This document shows, in pieces, positions 13,429 to 25,234 of a stretch of DNA of 64,000 nt. The DNA is from Hippophae tibetana. Lineage: Eukaryota > Streptophyta > Magnoliopsida > Rosales > Elaeagnaceae. The position numbers and the translations under genes were made by a program. Position 1 is the stretch's first letter. Each line of letters starts with the position of its first letter. The notes under the pieces were generated by a model. The model did not search any database, had not been told where the DNA came from, and saw nothing but the letters and a program-made list of their open reading frames with translations. The stretch is taken from contig CM072801.1 in assembly GCA_037013495.1 (NCBI GenBank), positions 83,375,816 through 83,439,815 on the forward strand, written 5' to 3'.

Positions 13429-16400
13429 TTTCGGTTTACTTACTTTCGAATTGATTCAATAGAGCTGTAAATGAGATATTGGTTCCGATAAAGGTTTCTT
13501 TATTTATTTGGTCAATAAATCTCTATTCTTCCTAAAAATATATGGGAGTAGAAAAGGAAAGGGGCTAGTGTTCATATTTTCAAAAATAACAAAACATTTG
13601 ATGAATCAGACTTCCAACATCAAATGACCATTACATTTGACTGTGGTATCGTAGCGACTATTATAATATATCAAATCGAAGCTCGCCTCGATCCACATAA
13701 TAATGGTTGCCACCGTAATGGATCCTGGTTTCTCTACACAAATTCCATCTTTACATTACTTAAAGAGGGTTTTAATTTTTTGTTGCTAATTTCTGTTTTA
13801 CTTAATTTCGATTTTATTTAATAGAGTATTAAAGGAGATATTGGTGTCGACTAAGGTTTTTTTATTTAAGTTGTTAATAAAACTCTTATCTTCCAAAATA
13901 AAAATAAGAGAGGAGAAACAAAAAGGGGCTACTATTCAATTTGTAAAAAATGACAATACATTTGTGAATCACACTTCAAACATTAAACGACCATAACTTT
14001 TAACTGAGGTATCGTAACGACTATTATAATATATCAAATCGAAGCTTGCCTCGATCCACACAATAATTGTTGCCTTCGCAATGGAACCTAGTTTCTCTGC
14101 ACAAATTCCATCTTTAAAACACTTAAAGAGGGTTTTAATATTTCGTTGCTAATTTGTGTTTTTACTTTATTTCGATTTTATTCAATAGAGTAGTAAAGGA
14201 GATATTGGTGTAGACTAAGCTTTTTTTATTTATGTGGTTAATAAAACTCTTATCTTTCAAAAGAAAAATAAGAGAGGAGAAACAAAAAGGGGCTACTATT
14301 CATATTCTAAAAAATGACAATACATTTGTGAATCACACTTCAAACATTAAACGACCATGACTTTTGACTGAGGTATCATAACGACTATTATAATTTATCA
14401 AATCGAAGATCGTATCGATTAATTAATTTAGTGTTGGCATTGCAAGGTAACTTAATTTTTGTACCCAAATTCCATCGTTTACATAACTAATCGAGGGTTT
14501 TAAGATTTTGTGGTAAATTTCTGTTTTAGTTACTTTCCATTTGATTAAATAGAGCTATAAAAGAGATATCGGTTCGAAAAAGGTTCCTTTATTTATGTGG
14601 TCAATAAATCTCTATTCTTCCTAAAAAATATGGGAGCAGAAAAAGAAAGGATCTAATGTTCATATTTTCAAAAATAACAAAACATTTCATGAATTAGACT
14701 TCTAACATCAAATGACCATAACTTTTGACTTGGGTATCGTAACGATTATTATAATATATCAAATCGAAGCTCATCTCGATCCACAAAATAATTGTTCGCC
14801 TCGCAATGGAACCTGATTTCTGTACACAAATTCCATCGGTTACATCACTTAAAGAGGGTTTTAATTTTTTGTTGCTAATTTGTGTTTTTACTTTATTTCG
14901 ATTTTATTCAATAGAGCAGTAAAGGAGATATTGGTGTAGACTAAGCTTTTTTTATTTATGTGGTTAATAAACCTCTTATCTTCCAAAAGAAAAATAAGAG
15001 AGGAGAAACAAAAAGGGGCTACTATTCATATTCTAAACAATGAAAATACATTTGCTGAATCACACTTCAAACATTAGACGACCATAACTTTTGACTCAGG
15101 TATCGTAACGACTATTATAATATATCAAATCGAAGATCGTATCGATTAACACAAATAGTGTTGGCATTGAATGTAACTTAATTTCTGTACCCAAATTCCA
15201 TTGTTTACATAACTAATCGTGGGTATTAAGATTTTGTAATAAATTTCCGTTTTAGTTACTTTCCATTTCATTAAATAGAGCTGTAAAAGAGATATCGGTT
15301 CGAAAAAGGTTCCTTTATTTATGTGGTCAATAAATCTCTATTCTTCCTAAAAAATATGGGAGTAGAAAAAGAAAGGATCTAATGTTCATATTTTCAAAAA
15401 TAACAAAACATTTCATGAATTAGACTTCTAACATCAAATGACCATAACTTTTGACTTGGGTATCGTAACGATTATTATAATATATCAAATCGAAGCTCAT
15501 CTCGATCCACACAATAATTGTTCGCCTCGCAATGGAACCTGATTTCTGTACACATATTTCCATCGGTTACGTCACTTAAAGAGGGTTTTAATTTTTTGTT
15601 GCTAATTTCCGTTTAACTTATTTTCGATTTTATTCAATAGAGCAGTAAAGGAGATATTGGTGCCGGGCAAGGTTTCTTTATTTATGTGGTAAATATATCT
15701 CTTATCTTCCAAAAGAAAAATAAGAGAAGGGAAACAGAAAGGGGCAACTATTCATATTCTAAAAAATGACAAAACATTTGGTGAATCACACTTCAAACAT
15801 TAAACGACCATAACTATTGACTGGTGCATCTTAACGACTATTATAATATATCGAATCGAAGATCGAATCGATTCACACAATTAGGGTTGGCCTTGCAAGC
15901 TAACCTAATTTCTGTACCCAAATTCCATCGTTTACCTAACTTATCGAGGGTTTTCGTATTTTGTCATAAATTTACGGGTTACTTACTTTTGAATTGATTC
16001 AATAGAGCTGTAAATTAGATATTGGTTCCGATAAACGTTTCTTTATTTATTTGGTCAATAAATCTCTATTCTTCCTAAAAATATATGGGAGCAGAAAAAG
16101 AAAGGGGCTAGTGTTCGTATTTTCATAAATAACAAAACATTTGATGAATAAGACTTCCAACATCAAATGACCATTACATTTGACTGTGGTATCGTACCAA
16201 CTATTATAATATATCAAATGGAAGCTCGCCTCGATCCACACAACAATTGTTGCCCTCGCAATGGAACCTGGTTTCTCTACACAAATTCCATCTTTACATC
16301 ACTTAAAGAGGGTTTTAATTTTTGGTTGCTAATTTCTGTTTTACTTTATTTCGATTTTATTCAATAGAGCAGTAAAGGAGATATTGGTGTAGACTAAGCT

Positions 16401-18060
16401 TTTTTTATTTATGTGGTTAATAAAACTCTTATCTTCCAAAAGAAAAATAAGAGAGGAGAAACAAAAAGGGGCTACTATTCATATTCTAAAAAATGACAAT
16501 ACATTTGTGAATCACACTTCAAACATTAAACGACCATGACTTTTGACTGAGGTATCATAACGACTATTATAATATATCAAATCGAAGATCGTATCGATTA
16601 ATTAATTTAGTGTTGGCATTGCAAGGTAACTTAATTTTTGTACCCAAATTCCATCGTTTACATAACTAATCGAGGGTTTTAAGATTTTGTGGTAAATTTC
16701 TGTTTTAGTTACTTTCCATTTGATTAAATAGAGCTATAAAAGAGATATCGGTTCGAAAAAGGTTCCTTTATTTATGTGGTCAATAAATCTCTATTCTTCC
16801 TAAAAAATATGGGAGCAGAAAAAGAAAGGATCTAATGTTCATATTTTCAAAAATAACAAAACATTTCATGAATTAGACTTCTAACATCAAATGACCATAA
16901 CTTTTGACTTGGGTATCGTAACGATTATTATAATATATCAAATCGAAGCTCATCTCGATCCACACAATAATTGTTCGCCTCGCAATGGAACCTGATTTCT
17001 GTACACAAATTCCATCGGTTACATCACTTAAAGAGGGTTTTAATTTTTTGTTGCTAATTTGTGTTTTTACTTTATTTCGATTTTATTCAATAGAGCAGTA
17101 AAGGAGATATTGGTGTAGACTAAGCTTTTTTTATTTATGTGGTTAATAAAACTCTTATCTTCCAAAAGAAAAATAAGAGAGGAGAAACAAAAAGGGGCTA
17201 CTATTCATATTCTAAACAATGAAAATACATTTGCTGAATCACACTTCAAACATTAGACGACCATAACTTTTGACTCAGGTATCGTAACGACTATTATAAT
17301 ATATCAAATCGAAGATCGTATCGATTAACACAAATAGTGTTGGCATTGAATGTAACTTAATTTCTGTACCCAAATTCCATCGTTTACATAACTAATCGTG
17401 GGTATTAAGATTTTGTAATAAATTTCCGTTTTAGTTACTTTCCATTTCATTAAATAGAGCTGTAAAAGAGATATCGGTTCGAAAAAGGTTCCTTTATTTA
17501 TATGGTCAATAAATCTCTATTCTTCCTAAAAAATATGGGAGTAGAAAAAGAAAGGATCTAATGTTCATATTTTCAAAAATTACAAAACATTTCATGAATT
17601 AGACTTCTAACATCAAATGACCATAACTTTTGACTTGGGTATCGTAACGATTATTATAATATATCAAATCGAAGCTCATCTCGATCCACACAATAATTGT
17701 TCGCCTCGCAATGGAACCTGATTTCTGTACACAAATTTCCATCGGTTACGTCACTTAAAGAGGGTTTTAATTTTTTGTTGCTAATTTCCGTTTAACTTAT
17801 TTTCGATTTTATTCAATAGAGCAGTAAAGGAGATATTGGTGCCGGGCAAGGTTTCTTTATTTATGTGGTAAATATATCTCTTATCTTCCAAAAGAAAAAT
17901 AAGAGAAGGGAAACAGAAAGGGGCAACTATTCATATTCTAAAAAATGACAAAACATTTGGTGAATCACACTTCAAACATTAAACGACCATAACTATTGAC
18001 TGGTGCATCTTAACGACTATTATAATATATCGAATCGAAGATCGAATCGATTCACACAAA
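13429..18060. repeat. Satellite with 2,179-bp hexameric HOR
   Basis: An M4-to-M3 class switch at about 14871-14890 recurs at about 17050-17070, 2,179 bp later. The intervening monomers match in order (M3, M4, M3, M4-variant, M5, M1-variant). This is a six-monomer HOR, distinct from the pentamer on the left. The second copy is cut by the retroelement at 18061 and resumes at 31553. No gene is seen. Confidence 0.8.
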
Positions 18061-18525
18061 TGTTTGCCCCAAATACTTTGGTTTTAATATTTATAAAACT
18101 CTCGCAAGTGCACGAATCATTTCGAAGAAAATGATAAGTATACTCCCAAGGTCGATCTAAGGAAGGAATGTATGTGGTTTTTAATTTATTATTCAAACTT
18201 TTAAAAACGAAATTAAATCCTAAACATCCTGTCACGATAGTTTGGTTTTTGTGTTCCTAATCTAATAACATAAAATAAACATATATACAGATTAATTAAA
18301 TATAATCTAATAACATAAAAATAAACACAGATACAAATTCAATAAATAATTATCTAAAAATAAACATATATACGGATTCAATAAATATTCATGCAAATTT
18401 TTATCATTTATATTAGCGGAGTATTTATGGATATAATAACTAAATTAATTATGCTTGCTCATATTAACTAGGTTATTAAAGATATAAATTGATATTTTAT
18501 TGATTCTCTCTTTTTTATATAAATA

Positions 18526-18671
18526 CCACCTTTGGTGGGGTTAGATATTCTTTGTTAACTAAACAAATCAATTAACACCTATGGGTGGGGTTGATAACTA
18601 ATATGCTTAATTAAATTAATTCCTTTTTCTAAGAGATTGAAAATGAACCATTTAAATGCCACCTTTGGTGG
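18526..18671. repeat. Three short CCACC/GGTGG hairpin repeats in LTR
   Basis: Related motifs at 18526-18540, 18576-18590 and 18659-18673 each have a short inverted repeat (CCACC-ttt-GGTGG in the first and third, CACC-tat-GGGTG in the middle) followed by GGGTTAGA or GGGTTGAT. On the element's strand they lie downstream of the TATA box, so in R/U5 transcribed sequence. The same three occur in the other LTRs (about 30017-30162, 38068-38213 and 50447-50592). Confidence 0.7.
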
Positions 18672-19599
18672 GGTTAGACAATTTAAACATTATTCAAGGT
18701 GTCCAAATTAAACTTAAGAATTTAATTATCCAAGTACTAACTTTCAAGTTTTAAAACCACTATTGAAAACATGTTGTCAATACATTTTCACATAATAATT
18801 CTTATAAAAACTTTTGAAATAGAGTTTCACTCTAACTACCGGGCGATTGTACCAACAAATAAAAGAGCACTACTCTAAATTAGACCGGATAACTAAACCT
18901 TAAAATCTAATTTTCGGGTTTAAGTTTGTAATGAAAAATAATATATTTCTCTCTAACATTCTTAATATAAAATCTTGAATAAAAACAAAGTCAATTCATT
19001 TTAAAGATTTTTGCCTATTTAATATTTCGCAAGCATAACAACGTCGTTATTACATCATTTTTACTAAACAGCTAGCATAGTTAAATTTAACCACAGACAA
19101 GTTGAATATAACATGTAAGAATAAAGCATAAAAATAACTGTAAAGAAAATAAAATCCTTACAGAACTTTGACGCTATTCCCGTAGCTAGAAAACCTCCGA
19201 GCGGAATTTGCACTTCCATATATTGAATCAAAAATCTAAATTATTACAAAAACATTACAAGTTCCTCTCAAGAAGAGAAGAACTCTAAACCTAAGAGAAT
19301 TGAACTAAAAAACTAAGAGAAAAACTAAGAAAAGCTTAGAAACTTAGAAAGAAACTAAGAGAAACTAAAAACTAAGAAATGAGAGAAAGAAAGAAGAGAG
19401 AAGTGAGTTTTGAAGGTGTGTTTTGAAGTGAAGGGAAGGGGGGTATTTATAGGTGAGGATGGAGAGAAAAAATGAGTAAAAAAATGTTAAAAAAAATATT
19501 AAAAAATGTAAAAACGCGTATTGGAATTGCTGATGTCATCAATGATGTCAGCATGACGTCACAGGGGCGGCTGCACGTGAAAAATGGGGCGAAAACACG

Positions 19600-19736
19600 T
19601 TGGGCGCGCGGAGGGGGGCTGCTGGGGCGCTGCGCGCAGCTTGGCATGCCAGCGCGCGAGGGCGCGCGCGGAATGGGGCGATGGGGCGCGCGCGGCTGGG
19701 CGCTGGGCTGCGCGCACGGCTGGGCTGCGGCGCGCA
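19600..19736. repeat. GC-rich hypervariable block of left LTR
   Basis: An almost pure G/C stretch rich in GCGC and CTGGG in an otherwise AT-rich LTR, about 150-290 bp upstream of the TATA box on the minus strand. The right LTR differs here by several indels although its flanks are nearly identical. Long open frames across it on both strands reflect the scarcity of stop codons in GC-rich DNA. Confidence 0.8.
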
Positions 19737-20034
19737 ATTTCCGTCTTTTTGACATTTTTGACCTTTTCGACCCATTTCGTCCGATTTTTCCATGTTTGTT
19801 GACCTTTTCTCACTTATTTGTTGATATATTTGTGATGTATTGCTTCAAATATTCCTCTTTGAGTCTTTACATTGCGTTTTTAAGCCAAAATACCTGAAAA
19901 ACAATAAAAATACCCGTGATTCCGAAAAAGACAAATTTATATAAATATATGATAAAACATATAAATATATGTATTTTTAATCAATTAAGGTACATAAAAT
20001 CATGGTTATTTTAGTGCTTTTTGAGCACTCATCA

Positions 20035-20046
20035 CAACCCCCAACC
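20035..20046 (-). other. Polypurine tract (plus-strand primer)
   Basis: On the minus strand, GGTTGGGGGTTG directly precedes the 3' LTR that starts TGATGAG. This is the position and composition expected of the retroviral-type polypurine tract. Confidence 0.8.
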
Positions 20047-20047
20047 A

Positions 20048-20077
20048 GCTTCTTGCTAGTCTCTTAGCAAGAGAAGC
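20048..20077 (-). other. Hairpin adjoining the polypurine tract
   Basis: Arms GCTT-CTTGCTA and TAGCAAG-(ag)-AAGC pair around a six-base loop with a two-base bulge. It is two bases from the polypurine tract. A related sequence lies beside the polypurine tract of insertion B (about 51923-51952). Role unknown; possibly RNA structure at the 3' end of the genome. Confidence 0.55.
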
Positions 20078-21539
20078 GATAAAAGCTAAAAATTAAACTA
20101 TCCTAAATCACTTTCGTGGATTGAAACGGTTGCATTTAGCCTATGCAACAAGCCGTTAAACCCCTAGGTTGCCCTAGTGGACGAGTTTGAGTCTCGTGAG
20201 GGTTTTCAGTAATGATACCCACAAACATTGAACTAAATGTAAAGATAAAAACAATCAAATCAAAAATTAAAATTACAACACAATCAAAAATTAATTTAAA
20301 AAGAAAACAACATATCACAAAAATATCTCATACTTTTTAATCTCTTTTAAGATCATAATTGAAATCTCAAGCATAAGTTATTTTAATCTCTTTAAACAAT
20401 CATGATTTTATTACAATAATTAGTCGAAAATCATTTTCATATTTCATTTCAAAAATGTATCAATTTAATTTTTACCCAATTTCAGTGTCATGAATCAGTA
20501 TTCGCTTCGACTCTATTCCTCACAAGTCAATACTCTCAAAGCACTGAATCCTATGGGTTCAAACACTCATACTAATTTATATGCGAAAGAGTTGATGTAT
20601 AGAAATGAACTAATATGTTCGCATATGTATAAAGAATAAAGGCTCAAAGTGTTATTTTAACATTGATCTCATGAAAGGAATCGAATGTATAAATTATAAA
20701 GATATCATATACAAAAATTATTTTCATGCATAAATCAAACTCATTAAGAAAGAATTTCAAGATATATGCTTTTACAAATGAAGAAATTGCAATGACTTTT
20801 TAGGGAATTACTTCCTATATCTTTCTTTTGTAATTAGCCTTTACTCACAACTTTGTAGGCAATGTGGGTCATAGTATGTAGATGATACTATTTTTTTATC
20901 TCTCTATTTTTTTTTTCTGTAGATATTTTTCAATATATGTATTTTTTTAGAGAGTCAACCCATGTACAGATTGTACATTTTTTTGGATTTTGGTGAGTGG
21001 TTAATTTTGTGTCTTTTCTCTTTGATCTTGGTTTAGGTAACCCCAGATATGTCTTTTTGTTTTTGTAGCAGTCATGCATGAATGAGATATAAGCATACAC
21101 TATCAATTTCTACTCAAATCGTTTAATCTAAACAAAAAATAATAATCAAAAATATATGATACTCTATTCAGATGAAAAAAATTCACACATTCAATGCTAA
21201 TACCTATAGAGATCATCTAAACTTTTTGAATAAATAAGAAATGTGTTTGGAGTAGAAAAAATATATATTTCACTCTGAATAAAAGAAATTAGGCTCAAAT
21301 TATATCTCACAAGGGTAGTCTCCACTAAAAAAAATTCATAAACACCGATTTTGGGTTTAATATAATTTCCACATTTTATCAAGAAATACTAGTTATGACA
21401 AAAACTAACTAATTATCAAAAATAATTACAAAATATTTCATGATATGTTTTCAAAAATTAATCTAACAGTACCAAAGACTTAACTATTTACTTAAATTTG
21501 ATTTAAAGAAATGATACATTTTTGTGATAATTTTTTTTT

Positions 21540-21557
21540 ATATATATATATATATAT
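21540..21557. repeat. (TA)n microsatellite in 3' internal region
   Basis: A short run of alternating T and A following a T tract. The corresponding site marks both break ends in insertion B, near 53434-53457 and at 48078. Confidence 0.85.
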
Positions 21558-21908
21558 TTTTATTAAGCCTGGTAACTTTTCACCACCCCCAACCTAGAAC
21601 TTACATTGTCCTCAATGTAACAACTGCAAATTAAAGATAAAGAGAAAAGAGGAGAAAGATTACCTATTTCTTGAGAATGTGTAAGTAGTAATGAAGAAAT
21701 GCAGGTGCATCCATCATATTCATCATTAAAGTGTATACAGACAGATCGCTGTGAACTTCTAACATCTCAACAAATATTTTAGTTTTAACAATTTTAAAAA
21801 TTATTCACATACAAGTAAACTAAAATAAACAATAAAATTAAGTAAATAAAACAAATAACAAAAAATTACTTAACATGATGGGTTGCCTCCCATCCAGCGC
21901 TTAGTTTA

Positions 21909-21925
21909 ACGTCTTAGCAAGACGT
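21909..21925 (-). other. ACGTCTT/AAGACGT hairpin past pol
   Basis: A perfect 7-bp stem with a 3-base loop, within a conserved noncoding block (about 21871-21925). Counterparts lie beyond gag1 (27375-27391, 6-bp stem) and in insertions A (36042-36058) and B (about 48432-48448). It marks the 3' boundary of both coding cassettes. Possible terminator or RNA-structure role is inference. Confidence 0.6.
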
Positions 21926-21937
21926 ATCTTTTTGGTG

Positions 21938-24900
21938 CTAAGGGTTACTCAGCCAAATGCAATCCATTTCAGCAATGTTGTTTGGTTCTTCCACATAAGG
22001 CTTGACACTATGGCCATTAACTTTGAACGTTTTTTGTGTCTTGGAGTCCAATAGTTCTACCACTCCATGTTCAGATACCTGAACTATTTTGAATGGTCCA
22101 TCCCATCTTGATCTCAGCTTTCCTGGAAACAATCTCAAACGAGAGTTAAATAAAAGAACTTTCATTCCAGGGTGAAAAGTTTTAGGAACTAGCCTCTTGT
22201 CATGATAGCGCTTAGTACGCTCCTTGTATAATTTGGCATTCTCATAGGCTTCATTCCTAATTTCTTCCAACTCATGAAGCTGGAGTACTCGTTTTTCACC
22301 TGCTTTATCTAAATCCATGTTTAGCTCTTTAATTGCCCAATAAGCCTTGTGTTCAAGTTCAACTGGAAGGTGGCACGCTTTCCCAAAGATTAACCGGTAA
22401 GGGCTCATCCCAATAGGTGTTTTGTAAGCGGTGCGGTATGCCCATAAGGCATCATTTAACTTAAATGCCCAATCCTTCCTTGAAGGACGCACAGTGCGTT
22501 CCAGTATTCCCTTAATTTGCCTATTACTTACTTCCACTAAACCGGAAGTTTGAGGATGATATGGAGTAGCTACCTTATGTGTGATGTTGTACTTGTTTAG
22601 TACTCCATCAAAGAGTTTGTTACAAAAATGGCTACCTCCATCACTTATTATAGCTCTAGGCGTTCCGAACCTACTGAATATGAAATCTTTCAAGAATTTC
22701 ACAACAACATTAGCATCATTGGTTTTGGTGGGTATAGCTTCTACCCACTTGGACACATAATCCACAGCAACCAAAATGTATTGAAAACCATTAGATGGGG
22801 GAAAAGGACCCATAAAGTCAATCCCCCATACGTCAAAGAGTTCAACAACTAAATTAGATGTCAAAGGCATTTCATCTCTTTTGCTTATGTTTCCTGTTCT
22901 TTGACATCTATCACATTGTGCACAAAACATATGAGCATCTTTAAAAAGAGTGGGCCAAAAGAATCCAGACTGTAATATCTTACGGGCTGTCTTTTCTCCT
23001 CCAAAATGACCCCCACAATGAAGTTCATGACAAAAAGTCAGAATGCTCTTATGTTCTTCTTCAGGTACACATCTCCGGATGACTTGATCTTGACCAATCT
23101 TGTATAAATAAGGGTCATCCCAGAAATAGTCCTTAATAGTTTTAAAAAACCTTTTCTTCTCCTGATATGAAGTGTTAGGTCGCAAAACACCAGTGGCAAG
23201 ATAGTTTACAATATCAGCGTACCATGGGTTCGGACCTATGAAAAATAACTGTTCATCAGGAAAGGTTTCAACTATATCGTCATTACTCTCATCTTTAAGA
23301 GAATTAAAGTCAGAAATCAACCTAGACAAATGGTCAGCTACTAAGTTTTCACTGCCTTTCTTATCCTTGATTTCTAGGTCAAATTCTTGTAAGAGTAAGA
23401 CCCACCTGATTAATCTTGGCTTGGCATTTGGTTTACTTAATAGGTATCTTAAAGCAGCATGATCAGAATGCACAATCACTTTAGATCCTACTAAATAAGA
23501 CCGAAATTTGTCTAAAGAGAATACTATAGCCAAGAATTCCTTTTCAGTGGTGGTGTAATTCATCTGGGCATCATTGAGTGTTTTGCTAGCATAGTAGATG
23601 ACATGTAAACGCTTATCCACTCTTTGTCCCAGGACTGCTCCTATTGCATAATCAGAAGCGTCACACATTATTTCAAAGGGTAAAGACCAGTTTGGTGCCA
23701 TTATAACAGGGGTAGATGTGAGTTTATCTTTCAAGGTATTAAAAGAAGTAAGGCAGTCATTGTTGAAATCAAAATCAGCATCTTTGGATAGCAAGTTACA
23801 TAATGGACGACTTATTTTAGAGAAATCTTTAATAAATCGTCTGTAGAATCCTGCATGTCCCAAGAAGCTTCTTATCCCCTTCACAGATGTAGGGGGAGGT
23901 AGTTTGGATATCAATTCAACTTTTGCCTTATCAACTTCAATACCCTTGTTTGAAATTATATGTCCTAAAACTATCCCTTGTTGAACCATAAAATGACTTT
24001 TCTCCCAACTAAGGGTTAGATTGCATTCAATGCATCTTTCTAAAACCAAAGTCAATTTATGTAAGCAATCATCAAATGAGTTCCCAAAGACAGAGAAATC
24101 GTCCATGAAAATCTCAATGAATTTTTCCACCATGTCCGAAAAAATGGATATCATGCATCTCTGGAACGTGGCAGGGGCATTGCATAACCCAAATGGCATT
24201 CTGCGAAAAGCAAATGTCCCAAAAGGACATGTAAATGTGGTCTTTTCCTGATCTTCTGGTGCTATGGGTACTTGATAATATCCAGACAGTCCATCCAAAA
24301 AACAGTAAAATTCGTGCCCAGCTAATCTTTCCAAGATTTGATCAATGAATGGAAGAGGAAAGTGATCCTTTTTCGTATATAAATTTAGTTTCCTAAAATC
24401 TATACACATTCTCCATCCAGTGATTATTCTAGTGGGCACTAATTCACTTTTGTCATTCTTAACAACTGTTATCCCAGATTTCTTTGGTACCACATGCACT
24501 GGACTAACCCACTTACTATCCGCAATAGGATAGATAATCCCTTCTTCTAATAATTTAAGAATTTCCTTCTTAACTACCTCTTGCATGTTTGGGTTTAGTC
24601 TTCTTTGGGCCTCTCGTACAGGTTTAGCACCGTCCTCCAAGTTGATCTTGTGCATACACATTGTTGGACTAATGCCTCTTATATCCCCTATACTCCAACC
24701 TATAGATTTCTTAAACTGTTTAAGCACTTTGATGAGTTCCTTTTCTTGTGGTTTGGTCAAGGTTGAAGAAATTATCACTGGATAAGTTTCCCCTTCTCCC
24801 AAAAACACATATTTTAAGTGCTCAGGTAAGTCTTTGAGTTCAAGTTCAGGTGGATTGGCCTCTTTAATAGATGAAGAACTGGGTAGATTTAAAAGTGTAC

Positions 24901-25234
24901 TAGATTTTGTCATCACTTCATTATTGTCTAGTTGTTCAAGGTACCCCTTTATTTCCTCATCTAAATCTTCTTCAACCTTTCCAAGTGTAAGAACGGTTTC
25001 AAGCTTGTCTTCTATTCTGGTTCGGAAAAAGGTGTTTTGGACAAGATTATCCAAAGGATCAACATCGAATATTTCATCGATGGCAGAAATAGAAGGAAAA
25101 GGTGAAGAATCAAAAACTTTAAAATGAACAGTCTCTCCTAAGACTGTCATTGTCAAATTTCCATCTTGGACATCAATAATAGTTTTAGTAGTTGCCATAA
25201 ATGGTCTACCAAGCAATATTGTGTGCTCTCTGTC
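21938..25234 (-). CDS. pol: pol: protease C-terminus, reverse transcriptase, RNase H, integrase
   Basis: Open frame of about 1,098 codons directly following an in-frame TAG, so it continues the gag-protease frame without a shift. Counting residues from the TTG at 25216: residues 2-6 (LGRPF) complete the protease fold. RT carries FLDGLSGY (D308) and the catalytic FMDDF (D372, D373). RNase H carries [10 protein letters not shown] (D519), HSDHA (D585) and VADHLS (D628). Integrase has a zinc finger (His pair within 730-737, C768 and C771) and core residues D800, D859 and E895, spaced D-x58-D-x35-E. A GPF motif at 1040-1042 marks the C-terminal domain, followed by about 50 residues. No other stop or frameshift is seen, so all catalytic residues appear intact. 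It would act in the cytoplasmic virus-like particle and then in nuclear integration. The lack of its own ATG upstream of RT fits expression as a Gag-Pol polyprotein, which the TAG would now block. Confidence 0.95.
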   Translation of the reverse strand, partial: DREHTILLGRPFMATTKTIIDVQDGNLTMTVLGETVHFKVFDSSPFPSISAIDEIFDVDPLDNLVQNTFFRTRIEDKLETVLTLGKVEEDLDEEIKGYLEQLDNNEVMTKSSTLLNLPSSSSIKEANPPELELKDLPEHLKYVFLGEGETYPVIISSTLTKPQEKELIKVLKQFKKSIGWSIGDIRGISPTMCMHKINLEDGAKPVREAQRRLNPNMQEVVKKEILKLLEEGIIYPIADSKWVSPVHVVPKKSGITVVKNDKSELVPTRIITGWRMCIDFRKLNLYTKKDHFPLPFIDQILERLAGHEFYCFLDGLSGYYQVPIAPEDQEKTTFTCPFGTFAFRRMPFGLCNAPATFQRCMISIFSDMVEKFIEIFMDDFSVFGNSFDDCLHKLTLVLERCIECNLTLSWEKSHFMVQQGIVLGHIISNKGIEVDKAKVELISKLPPPTSVKGIRSFLGHAGFYRRFIKDFSKISRPLCNLLSKDADFDFNNDCLTSFNTLKDKLTSTPVIMAPNWSLPFEIMCDASDYAIGAVLGQRVDKRLHVIYYASKTLNDAQMNYTTTEKEFLAIVFSLDKFRSYLVGSKVIVHSDHAALRYLLSKPNAKPRLIRWVLLLQEFDLEIKDKKGSENLVADHLSRLISDFNSLKDESNDDIVETFPDEQLFFIGPNPWYADIVNYLATGVLRPNTSYQEKKRFFKTIKDYFWDDPYLYKIGQDQVIRRCVPEEEHKSILTFCHELHCGGHFGGEKTARKILQSGFFWPTLFKDAHMFCAQCDRCQRTGNISKRDEMPLTSNLVVELFDVWGIDFMGPFPPSNGFQYILVAVDYVSKWVEAIPTKTNDANVVVKFLKDFIFSRFGTPRAIISDGGSHFCNKLFDGVLNKYNITHKVATPYHPQTSGLVEVSNRQIKGILERTVRPSRKDWAFKLNDALWAYRTAYKTPIGMSPYRLIFGKACHLPVELEHKAYWAIKELNMDLDKAGEKRVLQLHELEEIRNEAYENAKLYKERTKRYHDKRLVPKTFHPGMKVLLFNSRLRLFPGKLRSRWDGPFKIVQVSEHGVVELLDSKTQKTFKVNGHSVKPYVEEPNNIAEMDCIWLSNP

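Larger units (their letters stand above)
18061..20034 (-). repeat. 3' LTR (left), outer end damaged
   Basis: Matches 29562-31552 at a constant offset of 11,491 bp from 18071 to about 19600. It ends in CATCA at 20034 beside the polypurine tract. Its left edge has only 10 bases (18061-18070) where the other LTR has 33, and satellite precedes it without a recognisable 5-bp target duplication. A TATA box (19444-19451, minus strand), G-box (19574-19579) and one TGACGTCA (19554-19561) are present. Confidence 0.93.
20047..21937 (-). other. 3' internal noncoding region (no env-like ORF)
   Basis: About 1.9 kb between pol and the polypurine tract, where some Athila elements carry an envelope-like gene. 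The longest minus-strand frames are about 60 codons and show no envelope feature. It contains an imperfect hairpin next to the polypurine tract (20048-20077, arms around CTTGCTA/TAGCAAG), a paired TGTACA motif near 20963-20977, a TA microsatellite (21540-21557) and a 7-bp-stem hairpin at 21909-21925 just past pol. The same region occurs in insertion B. Confidence 0.85.

Noticed and set aside
1-18060. CRISPR-like array of regular repeats
   Set aside because: The period is 363 bp and the whole unit is repeated, with no unique spacers or cas genes. It is ordinary eukaryotic satellite DNA.
19447-19897. Overlapping Arg/Ala/Pro-rich frames on both strands in the GC-rich LTR block (also 30938-31415, 51251-51668 and 53607-53961)
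   Set aside because: GC-rich DNA has few stop codons in any frame. The frames conflict on both strands, change between copies, and lie in U3.
20136-21382. Envelope-like gene downstream of pol
   Set aside because: The only minus-strand frames are about 60 codons, and no signal peptide plus transmembrane arrangement typical of an envelope-like protein is visible.
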